Source: Scatosoma sp045594025
GTDB taxonomy: Bacteria; Bacillota; Clostridia; Christensenellales; Borkfalkiaceae
Assembly (NCBI GenBank): GCA_045594025.1
Contig: JAZNXS010000006.1
Span: 1 to 51,656, forward strand
Reading direction: 5' to 3'
DNA: 51,656 bases
Positions 24,530-32,151 of this stretch are shown one piece after another. Position 1 is the stretch's first letter. Every line of letters begins with the position of its first letter. The position numbers were made by a program, and so were the translations under genes. The notes under the pieces were generated by a model that worked only from the letters and a program-made list of their open reading frames with translations, did not search any database and had not been told where the DNA came from.

Positions 24530-25041
24530 ATTTAATCTTAGCCCTTATCATACCCCTTATATTTTTGCTCTCGTTTGGCTATGCCATGGGAAAAAAGGTG
24601 AAAATATACGACAGCTTTACCAGCGGCGTCAAAGGTGCAATTCCCCTTATTCTTTCCATCTTCCCTTATATTGCCGCCGTGACGATGCTCTGTAAGCTAC
24701 TGGAAGTCAGCGGCTTGGAAGATAAGCTAAGCGAGTGGATTTCTCCGCTTTTTTCCTTTACGGGAATCCCTGCGGAGATTTCCTCCCTCGTCCTTATGAA
24801 GCCGCTTTCCGGAAGCGGATCGATCGCGGTTTTAACGCAGATTTTAGAACGCTACGGCGTGGATAGCTATGCGGCAAGATGCGCGTGCGTTGCTTACGGC
24901 ACTTCAGATACCATTTTTTATATCGGCGCCGTGTACTTTGCAGGTATCAAACGGCAAAAACTCACAGCGGCGCTTATTATATCACTGGTTTCCTATCTTG
25001 CCGCCGTTATTTTTAGTTGCTTTCTGTGCCGAATTATGTAA
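24526..25041 (+). CDS. spmB: Spore maturation protein B
   Basis: 171-residue partner of SpmA, with FTSGVKGAIPLILSIFPYIAAV, SSLVLMKPLSGSGSIAVL and the conserved YGTSDTIFYIGAVYF. The start is the ATG at 24526 overlapping the spmA TGA and about nine bases after GGGGAGGG; the ATG three codons earlier is too close to that box. The pair implies a spore-forming lineage. Confidence 0.9.
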   Translation: MNLILALIIPLIFLLSFGYAMGKKVKIYDSFTSGVKGAIPLILSIFPYIAAVTMLCKLLEVSGLEDKLSEWISPLFSFTGIPAEISSLVLMKPLSGSGSIAVLTQILERYGVDSYAARCACVAYGTSDTIFYIGAVYFAGIKRQKLTAALIISLVSYLAAVIFSCFLCRIM

Positions 25042-25166
25042 AATTCGTTTTTTGAATCGGTATAATTCACAAAAATACTGTCATTTTTTGTGAAATTGTG
25101 AATTTTTAACACTTTTTGTACTAACGTATTGTTTTTTTGCTCTTTAAAAAATTTTAATTATTTTTC

Positions 25167-25195
25167 TTTACTTTTTGATATGCACATGCTAAAAT
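25167..25195 (+). promoter_or_regulatory. Promoter of a candidate small RNA
   Basis: TTTACT (25167-25172), 17-bp spacer ending TGC, TAAAAT (25190-25195): an extended -10 promoter in an intergenic region, with no ORF behind it. Confidence 0.6.
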
Positions 25196-25201
25196 ATACT
25201 T

Positions 25202-25310
25202 GTAAATCGGTTGTGGATAACCGACTACATAACAAAGCTCATCATTTTCCCCCTTATCATATAGGTAACCGCCCTGAAATCTTACGATTCCAGGGCGGCT
25301 ATCTTTTTAT
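25202..25310 (+). ncRNA. Candidate small RNA of about 110 nt
   Basis: Starts seven bases after the -10 box at 25190. Contains a first hairpin CGGTT/AACCG (25208-25212 with 25219-25223), an unpaired pyrimidine-rich stretch with TTTTCCCCC, and a strong terminal hairpin CCGCCCTG/CAGGGCGG (25269-25276 with 25291-25298) followed by CTATCTTTTTA. The CCCCC stretch could pair with GGAGG boxes. Alternatively the terminal hairpin simply ends spmAB transcripts. Confidence 0.45.
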
Positions 25311-25324
25311 ATTTTTATTATACA

Positions 25325-25867
25325 TCAACGAACGGAATTTCCCATTTCATAGGCGATTTGCATCAGCTCTTCACGCTTGCGCACGTCGCCTTTTTCGTAT
25401 ACGCCTTTACCGTACAGCACGCCTTTTTCCTCATAGCCGTCCACACACATCGCAAAGCCGTGCAAGGAGGCAAGGGTAGAATCCATCGTATCCTCATCGT
25501 CGTCTGCTGACGTCATAATATAGAAGAGGTCTTTGTTAGCGATTTCCGTCCAACGCGCCACCGTTCTATCAATAACGGTTTTCAACTGCGCGCACATGGA
25601 ATAGAAATAAACGGGGGTTGCAAGCACCAACACGTCGCAATCGATAATCTTTTGCAAAATATCCCCCATATCATCGTTGAACGCGCACCTGCCCCCGTTG
25701 TTTTTACAATAATAACAACCCGTGCAAGGCGCTATTTTCTTTTCAGCAATGCGGATTTTCTCCACGCTATTCCCTGCGTCAAGCGCGCCTTTTGCAAACT
25801 CGTCGCATAAAATATCCGAATTCCCTTCCTTTCTAGGGCTACCGGATAAAATCAATACCTTTTTCAT
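25325..25867 (-). CDS. Flavodoxin-like NAD(P)H-dependent reductase
   Basis: 180 residues with VLILSGSPRKEGNSDIL phosphate loop, Cys-rich CTGCYYCKNNGGRC (about 48-61), and VLATPVYFYSMCAQLKTVIDR. This is the NADPH-dependent FMN reductase/iron-sulfur flavoprotein group and related to the product of 11965-12582. Last gene of the XRE-controlled redox operon; its ATG overlaps the upstream stop by four bases behind GAGGAG. Probably passes electrons with the neighbouring aldo/keto reductase (inference). Confidence 0.87.
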   Translation of the reverse strand: MKKVLILSGSPRKEGNSDILCDEFAKGALDAGNSVEKIRIAEKKIAPCTGCYYCKNNGGRCAFNDDMGDILQKIIDCDVLVLATPVYFYSMCAQLKTVIDRTVARWTEIANKDLFYIMTSADDDEDTMDSTLASLHGFAMCVDGYEEKGVLYGKGVYEKGDVRKREELMQIAYEMGNSVR

Positions 25868-26286
25868 GTTTTTAACTCCTCAAATTTTAAGAGAATCAAT
25901 CGATACGCATCTATGGGATTTTCCGCATTCCAAACCGCTTGCTCCATGGGACAGAATCCTGTATTATCGCGATTGCGTATCGCAGGCACTTTTCTTTCAT
26001 ACTCGCACGAGATTCCAAAACGGCGAAGAACCTCTTCCGCTTCGTGGCTCACCACCTGGGCATAGACGGCTTTCACCTTAAGCAAAACGTAGAGAAATGC
26101 AGCCGCTTTTCCTACGACCTTATCCGCCGCCAGCGCTTGCGCGCAGTCTGCGCCACTTTCTAACCAAGCTTTCAGCGGCGCTATTCCTCGCTCTTTGGAA
26201 AGAAGAACCTGATCCCCTTTCACGATCGCGCAGGTGTAGCCCTGTTCTAAAAATGTGCGCGTCTTTTCCATGAGCATTTCACTCAT
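25864..26286 (-). CDS. DUF1893-type protein
   Basis: 140 residues resembling the DUF1893 family (deaminase-like fold): TCAIVKGDQVLLSKERGIAPL at the N-terminus, then ADKVVGKAAAFLYVLLKVKAVYAQVVS, and CPMEQAV near the C-terminus with a Cys, as family members have. The catalytic activity is not known. Both ends overlap neighbours by four bases (ATGA), so it is tightly coupled in the redox operon. Confidence 0.75.
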   Translation of the reverse strand: MSEMLMEKTRTFLEQGYTCAIVKGDQVLLSKERGIAPLKAWLESGADCAQALAADKVVGKAAAFLYVLLKVKAVYAQVVSHEAEEVLRRFGISCEYERKVPAIRNRDNTGFCPMEQAVWNAENPIDAYRLILLKFEELKT

Positions 26287-27416
26287 TTTGTAAGCTCCGC
26301 AAATGCAGCAAGCTCATCCGCTATGCAAATTTTTTGCGGACAAACTCCTTCGCAAACCTTACATTGCAGGCAATCGGACGGACGTTTTCCTTCGGGAATA
26401 CGAAGAATAGAACGCTGCGCCATGATACCATCTAACGAGAATTTATATTCGTTGTACATGTTTAAAAGGCTTGGAATATTCAAGCTTTGCGGACAATATT
26501 CCACACAATATCTGCAACCCGTACAAGGGGTTAATTTCTGCATAAATTCGTCTACGATCCCGTCCAAAACCTGCAATTCCTCTTTGGATAAGGGCTTATG
26601 CTCGCAATGGGTTTGCACGTTTTCTTTGACCTGCTCGAAATCGGACATTCCCGAAAGCACCATCGTGCAATCAAGCTTCGTCTGCAAAAAGCGGAATGCC
26701 CAAGCCGCCATACTTTCATCGGGGCGCAACGCTTTAAGCCGCGCTTCATATTCAGGTTGTAAACTTGCCAATTTGCCGCCGCGGACAGGCTCCATTACCC
26801 ATACGGGGATATTATATTCCTGCAAAAGCTCCACTTTTGCTTTTGCGTTTTCGTAAGTCCAATCCAGCCAGTTGATTTGCAGCTGGCAAAATTCCATATC
26901 CTTGCCGTATTTTTCCAAGAAACGGCGCATAGTATCAAGTTCCGCATGCGCAGAAAAACCGAGATGGTGAATTCTGCCCCTCTGCTTTTGTTCCATTAAG
27001 TATTCGAACGTCTTGTACTTTTTCCCTTCGTCGAGATAGTATTCGAGGTTATTTTCACACAAGCAATGGAACAAGTAAAAGTCGAAATATTCCACCCCGA
27101 CCTTTTGCAACTGTTCTTCAAAAATTTCCTCCACTCTGCCGAATGCGGAAATATCCACGCCGGGGAATTTATCCGCTACGTAATAGCTTTCACGCGGATA
27201 TTTTTTCAAAAGCTTCCCAACGATATACTCTGATTGACCGCCGTGGTACATATACGCCGTGTCAAAATAGTTTACCCCGTGTTGAATTGCATAATCAAAC
27301 ATTTTTGCCGTGGTTTCTTCATCAATTTTTTTGAAGTCTCCGTCCAGAATCGGAAAACGCATACACCCCATGCCGAGCGCAGAAAGTTTCTTTCCCTTAA
27401 AATTCTTATAAATCAT
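26283..27416 (-). CDS. Aldo/keto reductase with C-terminal ferredoxin domain
   Basis: 377 residues. TIM-barrel aldo/keto reductase part (1 to about 285) with FDTAYMYHGGQSE (catalytic Asp and Tyr), VADKFPG (Lys) and YLFHCL (His). The C-terminal part carries two 4Fe-4S motifs, CTGCRYCVEYCP and CLQCKVCEGVCP. Such fusions occur in anaerobic Clostridia as NAD(P)H- or ferredoxin-linked reductases. GAGGTG box; starts four bases after the XRE gene stop. Confidence 0.93.
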   Translation of the reverse strand: MIYKNFKGKKLSALGMGCMRFPILDGDFKKIDEETTAKMFDYAIQHGVNYFDTAYMYHGGQSEYIVGKLLKKYPRESYYVADKFPGVDISAFGRVEEIFEEQLQKVGVEYFDFYLFHCLCENNLEYYLDEGKKYKTFEYLMEQKQRGRIHHLGFSAHAELDTMRRFLEKYGKDMEFCQLQINWLDWTYENAKAKVELLQEYNIPVWVMEPVRGGKLASLQPEYEARLKALRPDESMAAWAFRFLQTKLDCTMVLSGMSDFEQVKENVQTHCEHKPLSKEELQVLDGIVDEFMQKLTPCTGCRYCVEYCPQSLNIPSLLNMYNEYKFSLDGIMAQRSILRIPEGKRPSDCLQCKVCEGVCPQKICIADELAAFAELTK

Positions 27417-27419
27417 ACC

Positions 27420-27617
27420 TTACACCTCTCGCCCAACCAGCTCGTCTAAGCTGATTTTATAAAAATCTGCAAGCTTGATACAATCTAAGACGTTAGGAAT
27501 ATTTACCCCCTTTTCCCATGCGCTGATTGTCGATTGCGGAATACCCGTTGCCGCCGCCAAACTCACTTGCGTTAAACCATGCATTTTTCTTTGTTGTTTT
27601 AAAGCTTCTTGTATCAT
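27420..27617 (-). CDS. XRE-family transcriptional regulator (HTH only)
   Basis: 65 residues, almost entirely a Cro/CI helix-turn-helix: LKQQRKMHGLTQVSLAAATG, IPQSTISAWEKGVNIP recognition helix, and LADFYKISLDELVG. No sensory domain. AGAGGTG box. First gene of the redox operon; two 16-bp palindromes in its upstream region (27642-27657 and 27671-27686) are its likely operators. Confidence 0.92.
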   Translation of the reverse strand: MIQEALKQQRKMHGLTQVSLAAATGIPQSTISAWEKGVNIPNVLDCIKLADFYKISLDELVGREV

Positions 27618-27641
27618 AGTTTCACCTCTTGTATAAAATAA

Positions 27642-27693
27642 TAACAGAAATCTGCTAAAAATGCTTGACTTAACAGAATTCTGTTATTATAAT
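27642..27693 (+). promoter_or_regulatory. Plus-strand promoter with embedded palindrome, and second operator copy
   Basis: TTGACT (27665-27670), 17-bp spacer, TATAAT (27688-27693). The spacer is filled by the perfect palindrome TAACAGAATTCTGTTA (27671-27686). A near copy, TAACAGAAATCTGCTA with two changes, lies at 27642-27657 next to the XRE gene. Centre-to-centre distance is 29 bp. A bound repressor would block the plus promoter and could control the XRE operon. Confidence 0.75.
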
Positions 27694-27716
27694 AGAATAG
27701 TAAAGAAAGTGAAAAC

Positions 27717-27875
27717 TATGAAAAATTTGAAGAAGCCTTACCCCAAGAATTAAAAAAGTCTTTTAATGATTTTATTGAAATAGTGATGTTACATGAATGC
27801 GACAAATCGCAGGAATTGTTTGAGCTTGGTTTTTGATTAGGCGCGAAATTTACTTTGACCGTATTCAACCCATAA
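27717..27875 (+). pseudogene. Decayed small gene (DUF6809-like C-terminal part)
   Basis: The frame beginning at 27717 reads a protein-like sequence (YEKFEEALPQELKKSF, then ELFELGF), an in-frame TGA at 27834-27836, and LGAKFTLTVFN to a TAA at 27875. If TGA were CGA the junction would read GFRLGA, as in small DUF6809-type proteins, so a single C-to-T change is likely. No start codon exists in frame; the 5' half is gone. It sits directly behind a strong regulated promoter. Confidence 0.55.
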
Positions 27876-27902
27876 AAAACTCCCGTTGGGAAATCCAACG
27901 GG
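27873..27902 (-). terminator. Terminator of the PEP carboxykinase gene
   Basis: Stem CCCGTTGG (27882-27889) / CCAACGGG (27895-27902); the minus transcript continues AGTTTTTTATG. The plus side (ATTTTGTATTTT) could also stop transcripts of the relic gene. Confidence 0.82.
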
Positions 27903-27922
27903 ATTTTGTATTTTCTATGAAA

Positions 27923-29701
27923 TTATTTTGCGCAGTTTGCCTTGAGGATTGCAAGGTTATCCATGATTTCCTTAGGCATCTTATCGCCAAAGTTTTCAGC
28001 GTAGTAGGAAGTGATTTCCTCTGCTTCCGCTGCCCAACGCTGCTTATCAACAACAAGGAGCTTTTCAAGCGTTTCTGCGGTGATGTCGCAGTTTTCGATG
28101 TTGATATCCTTAGCATAAGGAAGGTAACCGATAGCGGTTTCCTGTGCGTCTACATTGCCTTCGCAACGATCGAGGATCCAATCGAGAACACGCATATTGT
28201 CGCCGAAACCAGGCCACATGAAGTTGCCGTTTTCGTCCTGACGGAACCAGTTAACGTTGAAGATCTTGGGCTGCTTTTCAGCGGGAACCTTAGCGCCCAT
28301 ATCGATCCAGTGCTGGAAGTATCTGTCAACCGAGTAACCCATGAAAGGCTTCATAGCCATGGGATCGTGACGGAGCACACCGGTAGCGCCGGTAGCAGCA
28401 GCCGTCGTTTCGGAGGACATGATCGTACCTACGAACGTACCGTGGTTCCAATCTCTGGACTGGTAAACAAGCGGAGTCGTCGTTGCTCTTCTGCCGCCGA
28501 AGATGATTGCAGAAAGAGGTACGCCTGCAGCCGAGTTGAACGCGGGCGAGATGCAAGGGCAGTTTTCAGCAGGAGCCGTGAAACGGGAGTTGGGGTGCGC
28601 TGCATTGCGACCGCAATCAGGCGTCCAAGGCTTACCCGTCCAGTCAATAAGGTTAGCAGGAGCTTCCTTCGTAAGCTTTTCCCACCAAACGGTGTTATCT
28701 GCAGGGTTCAAAGCAACGTTCGTGAAGATCGTTCCCTTCTTCGTAGAAGCGAGCGCGTTGGGGTTGGACTTTTCGTTGGTACCGGGAGCAACGCCGAAGA
28801 AACCGTTTTCGGGGTTACATGCCCAAAGTCTGCCGTCTTCACCAACACGGATCCAAGCGATATCGTCGCCTACGCACTGTACTTCGTAGCCAGCGTCAAG
28901 GTACTGCTTGGGAGGAATCAACATTGCAAGGTTCGTCTTACCGCAAGCGGAAGGGAACGCTGCTGCAACGTACTTCATTTCCTTATCCTGAGGACGCTTT
29001 ACGCCAAGGATAAGCATGTGTTCTGCCATCCAGCCTTCCTTCTTACCAAGGTTGGTAGCGATACGAAGCGCGAAGCACTTCTTACCGAGCAATACGTTAC
29101 CGCCGTAAGCCGAGTTCACGGAAATAATCGTGTTGTCTTCGGGGAAATGCATGATATATCTCTTTTCGGGATCTACGTTACACTTTGCGTGGAAGCCCTT
29201 AACGAAATCGCCGTCTGCGCCAAGCTGATCAAGGCACATTTTACCTACTCTCGTCATGATCATCATGTTGAGTACAACGTAGATGGAATCGGTGATTTCA
29301 ATACCGATCTTCGAGAAAGGAGAACCTACAACGCCCATCGAATAAGGGATTACGTACATCGTTCTGCCTTTGTATGCGCCCTTTGCAATATCGTTAACCA
29401 TTGCATAAGCTTCTTTGGGAGCCTTCCACTTTACGATGGAATGAGGAAGCGCATCCTCTTCGTTTTCACAGCAAATAAACGTTCTGTCTTCTACACGTGC
29501 AACGTCGTTTTCAGCCGTTCTATGATAGTAGCAATCGGGAAGAAGTTCTTGGTTGAGCTTAATGATTTCGCCCGTAGCGCAAGCTTCTTCTCTCAAAGCG
29601 TCTCTCTGTGCATCGCTGCCATCGATCCATACCACTTTATCGGGCTGCGCAAATGCTTGACAGTCAGCAACGAATTGAAGCACTTTCTTGTTGTTAGTCA
29701 T
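27923..29701 (-). CDS. pckG: Phosphoenolpyruvate carboxykinase (GTP)
   Basis: Interconverts oxaloacetate and PEP with GTP/GDP. 592 residues, full family length: GTP-type P-loop FPSACGKTN with the reactive Cys, VGDDIAWIR metal-site region, GRRATTTPLVYQSRDW, NWFRQDENGNFMWPGFGDN and the R-loop region near VARVED. The GTP form is less usual in Clostridia than the ATP form. AGGAG box 8 bases before ATG. A 130-base structured leader separates it from its promoter. Confidence 0.96.
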   Translation of the reverse strand: MTNNKKVLQFVADCQAFAQPDKVVWIDGSDAQRDALREEACATGEIIKLNQELLPDCYYHRTAENDVARVEDRTFICCENEEDALPHSIVKWKAPKEAYAMVNDIAKGAYKGRTMYVIPYSMGVVGSPFSKIGIEITDSIYVVLNMMIMTRVGKMCLDQLGADGDFVKGFHAKCNVDPEKRYIMHFPEDNTIISVNSAYGGNVLLGKKCFALRIATNLGKKEGWMAEHMLILGVKRPQDKEMKYVAAAFPSACGKTNLAMLIPPKQYLDAGYEVQCVGDDIAWIRVGEDGRLWACNPENGFFGVAPGTNEKSNPNALASTKKGTIFTNVALNPADNTVWWEKLTKEAPANLIDWTGKPWTPDCGRNAAHPNSRFTAPAENCPCISPAFNSAAGVPLSAIIFGGRRATTTPLVYQSRDWNHGTFVGTIMSSETTAAATGATGVLRHDPMAMKPFMGYSVDRYFQHWIDMGAKVPAEKQPKIFNVNWFRQDENGNFMWPGFGDNMRVLDWILDRCEGNVDAQETAIGYLPYAKDINIENCDITAETLEKLLVVDKQRWAAEAEEITSYYAENFGDKMPKEIMDNLAILKANCAK

Positions 29702-29742
29702 TTTCTTTATCTCCTTAAATGATAATATTTTTTTCTTTTTTT

Positions 29743-29836
29743 AGCGGTGAATCCGTGCTTTCGCGTTCCCCTCATAAAAAATTATAGTTTTTTATGGAAC
29801 GAAAAAGCTTTTTTAGTTGCCCAAATTTCACCAGCT
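29743..29836 (-). promoter_or_regulatory. Structured 5' leader of pckG, candidate cis-regulatory RNA
   Basis: A closing stem pairs 29827-29836 (AGC-T-GGTGAA, one bulged T) with 29743-29751 (TTCACCGCT). Inside, a long hairpin is built from GCTTT/AAAGC, then CGTTCC/GGAACG, then ATAAAAAA/TTTTTTAT around a CTATAA loop. The closed domain ends about 40 bases before the start codon. It matches no riboswitch class I know, and no T-run terminator follows, so control, if any, would be translational or by RNA stability. Confidence 0.5.
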
Positions 29837-29838
29837 AC

Positions 29839-29867
29839 ATTATAGCATAAATCTTTTCACTTGTAAA
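29839..29867 (-). promoter_or_regulatory. Promoter of pckG
   Basis: TTTACA (29862-29867), 17-bp spacer ending TGC, TATAAT (29839-29844), minus strand: an extended -10 strong promoter. Confidence 0.82.
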
Positions 29868-29903
29868 CTGTTTTTTGAAAAATTTTTCCTCAAAAGCTAT
29901 TTT

Positions 29904-31589
29904 TTACCCTTTCTTCATGGGATTGTCATTGATTCCCCTGCGATGATTATACTGAAATAAACGATTAATGGAAAGAGAAATATCCATTGTTTTCTTATCG
30001 ATTTTTCGCGTTTCCTCTTCCGTATAGCGGATATTGGAGTAAAACAGCAGCGCTATAGAGGAATACCCCGTCGCTACAATCAGGAAAACAGGCAAAATCC
30101 CCCCTTGAAAAGTCAGCGAAATCACCAAAAGCAAGGTGGAAAACACAATCTCCTTCCATTGAAACCTAAGCGCGTACCAAAACCCAATTTTTTTCGAAGA
30201 TTTCGGGGTGACGATGAACTTTGCTTTCTTACCGAAAATCCCTAGCATTGCGGACACCAACGACGTAGTAAGCATGGAACCGTAGAGCATCACAACAGAC
30301 ACGGTGTATAGCAGTGTTCTAAATATATGCAAACGGAACGCCCACGTAATGAAATCGTTGAGCATGGGCGAGAAAAAGAAAATAATCGTGGGGATAATCA
30401 TCCACAAAGCATACGCCGCACCTAAATCAATACCCAAAAGGGGCGCAATCATCAAATTTGCAAAGATGAAAAACGCAAACACCGCCGTTAAGGGTAGATT
30501 GTAAGTGAACAGCACGATGTCCATTTTCTCAAACCATTCCATCTTGGATTTTGCAATTCTGCCCGTATACTTTTTGATAAACTCCAAATTCCCCTGCGTC
30601 CATTTCGAATGCCTTTTCTTAAACGCGACGTAGTCGATGGGATATTCCTCTCGGCAGACGATATTCGGCGCAAAAGCGACGTAGTAATCGGAGCTTCTCG
30701 CCTCGATACTCAAACACAAGTCCTCCGCAACCAAAGGCGGAAAACCGCCTGCTTTTTCATAGCAATCCCTTTTGATCATCGCGCCGTGTCCCAGCATGGT
30801 GGAAAACCCGTAAAAATGTTTCATCGTTTGATAGGTGGGCCAATGGGAATTAACGCCGATATGAAACAGCTTCATGAAAAAGTTTCGGTTTCTGTCAGAT
30901 ACGTGATTCGCCTGCACGATTCCCACGTTGGAATGCGCGTAAAAATATTTCAAACTTTCGTAAAGATAATTATGAGGCAAAATTTCATCCGAGTCCAAAA
31001 TTACGTAATAATCGTACCCCTCCTCTTTACAAGCTTTACTCATAAAATAGTTGTTGATATTGCCTGCCTTAAACCCTTCACGGTTATCCCGTCGAATCAC
31101 TTCCACGCCGTGTGCTTTGGCAAATTCGTCCACCGCGCGTTTGTATTCCTCGTCGGTGGAGTCGTCCAAAATCACCGTTTTCACGTTTTTATACGTTTGT
31201 TTCATGCTCTCTTCAAGGCTTCTACCGTCAAAGTCGTTACAGGTGCAGTACGCCATCAAAATTTTATCGTTTGCGCGGCTGACGTCCGTGTCAATCACGC
31301 TGTAATATCGCTTATACATCTGCTTCCTGAATACGTAATACCAAATCACGTAAATAAAATCCTTTACGCCGTTTAACCAAAAATAGGAAATAAACAACCC
31401 GTTAAACGTCAGCAATACTCGTGCGGCAATCGATACCCACAGCGTAACCGTCTTACCTGCCATAAACGGAACGTTGACGATTTTCGGCAGGAAGTTTACC
31501 CATAAGAACACCGTCAATACCGTCCATATCACCAACATTGTAATATATAGCGCAGGACTTTTCCGCATTGCGTCCCTTTTCTTTTCCAT
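29904..31589 (-). CDS. Processive family 2 glycosyltransferase, cellulose-synthase-like
   Basis: 561 residues: two N-terminal membrane helices (about 11-32 and 50-75), a GT2 catalytic domain with VILDDST, LDSDEILPHNY (D-x-D), EDLCLS (catalytic base region) and KRHSKWTQGN (QxxRW-like acceptor motif), then four or five C-terminal membrane helices. Architecture of enzymes that polymerise and extrude a polysaccharide. The start is ATG 31589 after GGGGGA. No PilZ domain is seen. Product unknown. Confidence 0.88.
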   Translation of the reverse strand: MEKKRDAMRKSPALYITMLVIWTVLTVFLWVNFLPKIVNVPFMAGKTVTLWVSIAARVLLTFNGLFISYFWLNGVKDFIYVIWYYVFRKQMYKRYYSVIDTDVSRANDKILMAYCTCNDFDGRSLEESMKQTYKNVKTVILDDSTDEEYKRAVDEFAKAHGVEVIRRDNREGFKAGNINNYFMSKACKEEGYDYYVILDSDEILPHNYLYESLKYFYAHSNVGIVQANHVSDRNRNFFMKLFHIGVNSHWPTYQTMKHFYGFSTMLGHGAMIKRDCYEKAGGFPPLVAEDLCLSIEARSSDYYVAFAPNIVCREEYPIDYVAFKKRHSKWTQGNLEFIKKYTGRIAKSKMEWFEKMDIVLFTYNLPLTAVFAFFIFANLMIAPLLGIDLGAAYALWMIIPTIIFFFSPMLNDFITWAFRLHIFRTLLYTVSVVMLYGSMLTTSLVSAMLGIFGKKAKFIVTPKSSKKIGFWYALRFQWKEIVFSTLLLVISLTFQGGILPVFLIVATGYSSIALLFYSNIRYTEEETRKIDKKTMDISLSINRLFQYNHRRGINDNPMKKG

Positions 31590-31607
31590 GATAGAATCCC
31601 CCATATA

Positions 31608-31622
31608 TCACATATTTTGTGA
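31608..31622. repeat. Palindrome upstream of the glycosyltransferase gene
   Basis: TCACATATTTTGTGA: 5-bp arms TCACA/TGTGA around a 5-bp centre, 19 bases before the start codon. Could be a regulator site; the same TGTGAC core appears in the 4601-4633 inverted repeat. Confidence 0.35.
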
Positions 31623-31661
31623 CATTTTAGAAAATTCATTCCATAATAAGTACTTTTGCGC

Positions 31662-31694
31662 AAAGAAAAACGCCTTGCGCAATTTCAAGGCGTT
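31662..31694 (-). terminator. Terminator after the 31700-32089 gene
   Basis: Stem AACGCCTTG (31669-31677) / CAAGGCGTT (31686-31694), minus transcript ending TTTTTCTTTG. Confidence 0.82.
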
Positions 31695-31699
31695 CGTTT

Positions 31700-32089
31700 C
31701 TATAGTATGGGAATTCCAAAAAATTCCGTTTTTCCGCTTTGGATTTCCGCATTCAAGAGGGAAGCGATAAATTGCCGCCTTTCCTCTAAAGTCGGTTTTT
31801 TGAAGAAGTGCTTACGATGGAATGCTTTCCATTCCTTAGGAAAGAGTAACTTTAAGGAAGGAAAACCGTATGCACCGTCAACGTATGTGACGATATTGAT
31901 TTCATCGCCGCCCGATACCTCTCGCCAGTCCAAAAAATTGCGTCCTTTTTTGAAACGGCAGATGTACACGCAGCTGCTGTCTCCGCCCTTTTGATAAAGG
32001 TATTCAAAAATAAACCCCTTTTCCAAAATCGGCATCGTCAACTGTTTGATTGTTTCTGCTGATATCACTTCATTCATAGCCATAGTCAA
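31700..32089 (-). CDS. Hypothetical protein downstream of alaS
   Basis: 129 residues, soluble, mixed alpha/beta by appearance, with two Cys close together (SSCVYICRFKKGRNFLDW) and an aromatic C-terminus. No ribosome-binding site is obvious at ATG 32089 or at the internal ATG five codons later (MNEV). It follows alaS by 62 bases, across a hairpin. No family recognised; codon use and a following terminator support it as real. Confidence 0.6.
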   Translation of the reverse strand: MTMAMNEVISAETIKQLTMPILEKGFIFEYLYQKGGDSSCVYICRFKKGRNFLDWREVSGGDEINIVTYVDGAYGFPSLKLLFPKEWKAFHRKHFFKKPTLEERRQFIASLLNAEIQSGKTEFFGIPIL

Positions 32090-32098
32090 ATAATCATT

Positions 32099-32122
32099 CA
32101 GGGGACGTTTTCACGTCCCCTG
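32099..32122 (-). terminator. Hairpin between alaS and the hypothetical gene
   Basis: 10-bp stem CAGGGGACGT (32099-32108) / ACGTCCCCTG (32113-32122) with a tetraloop. The following bases (AATGATTATTTG) are poor in T, so it may be a partial terminator or processing site. Confidence 0.55.
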
Positions 32123-32151
32123 CCTTATTTCATCTCGTACATGGTACCTGC

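Noticed and set aside
27834..27836. TGA as recoded selenocysteine codon
   Set aside because: The frame has no start codon and no SECIS-like hairpin follows; a C-to-T mutation in a dying gene is simpler.
27833..29722. 629-codon open frame on the plus strand
   Set aside because: Lies exactly antisense to pckG; no ribosome-binding site, and the composition is that of a reverse-frame shadow.
29743..29836. c-di-GMP riboswitch as the identity of the pckG leader
   Set aside because: GGGAACG and GCGAAAGC look slightly like GEMM elements, but the second GEMM stem with its conserved GGUAGGUAGCGGGG-like part is missing.
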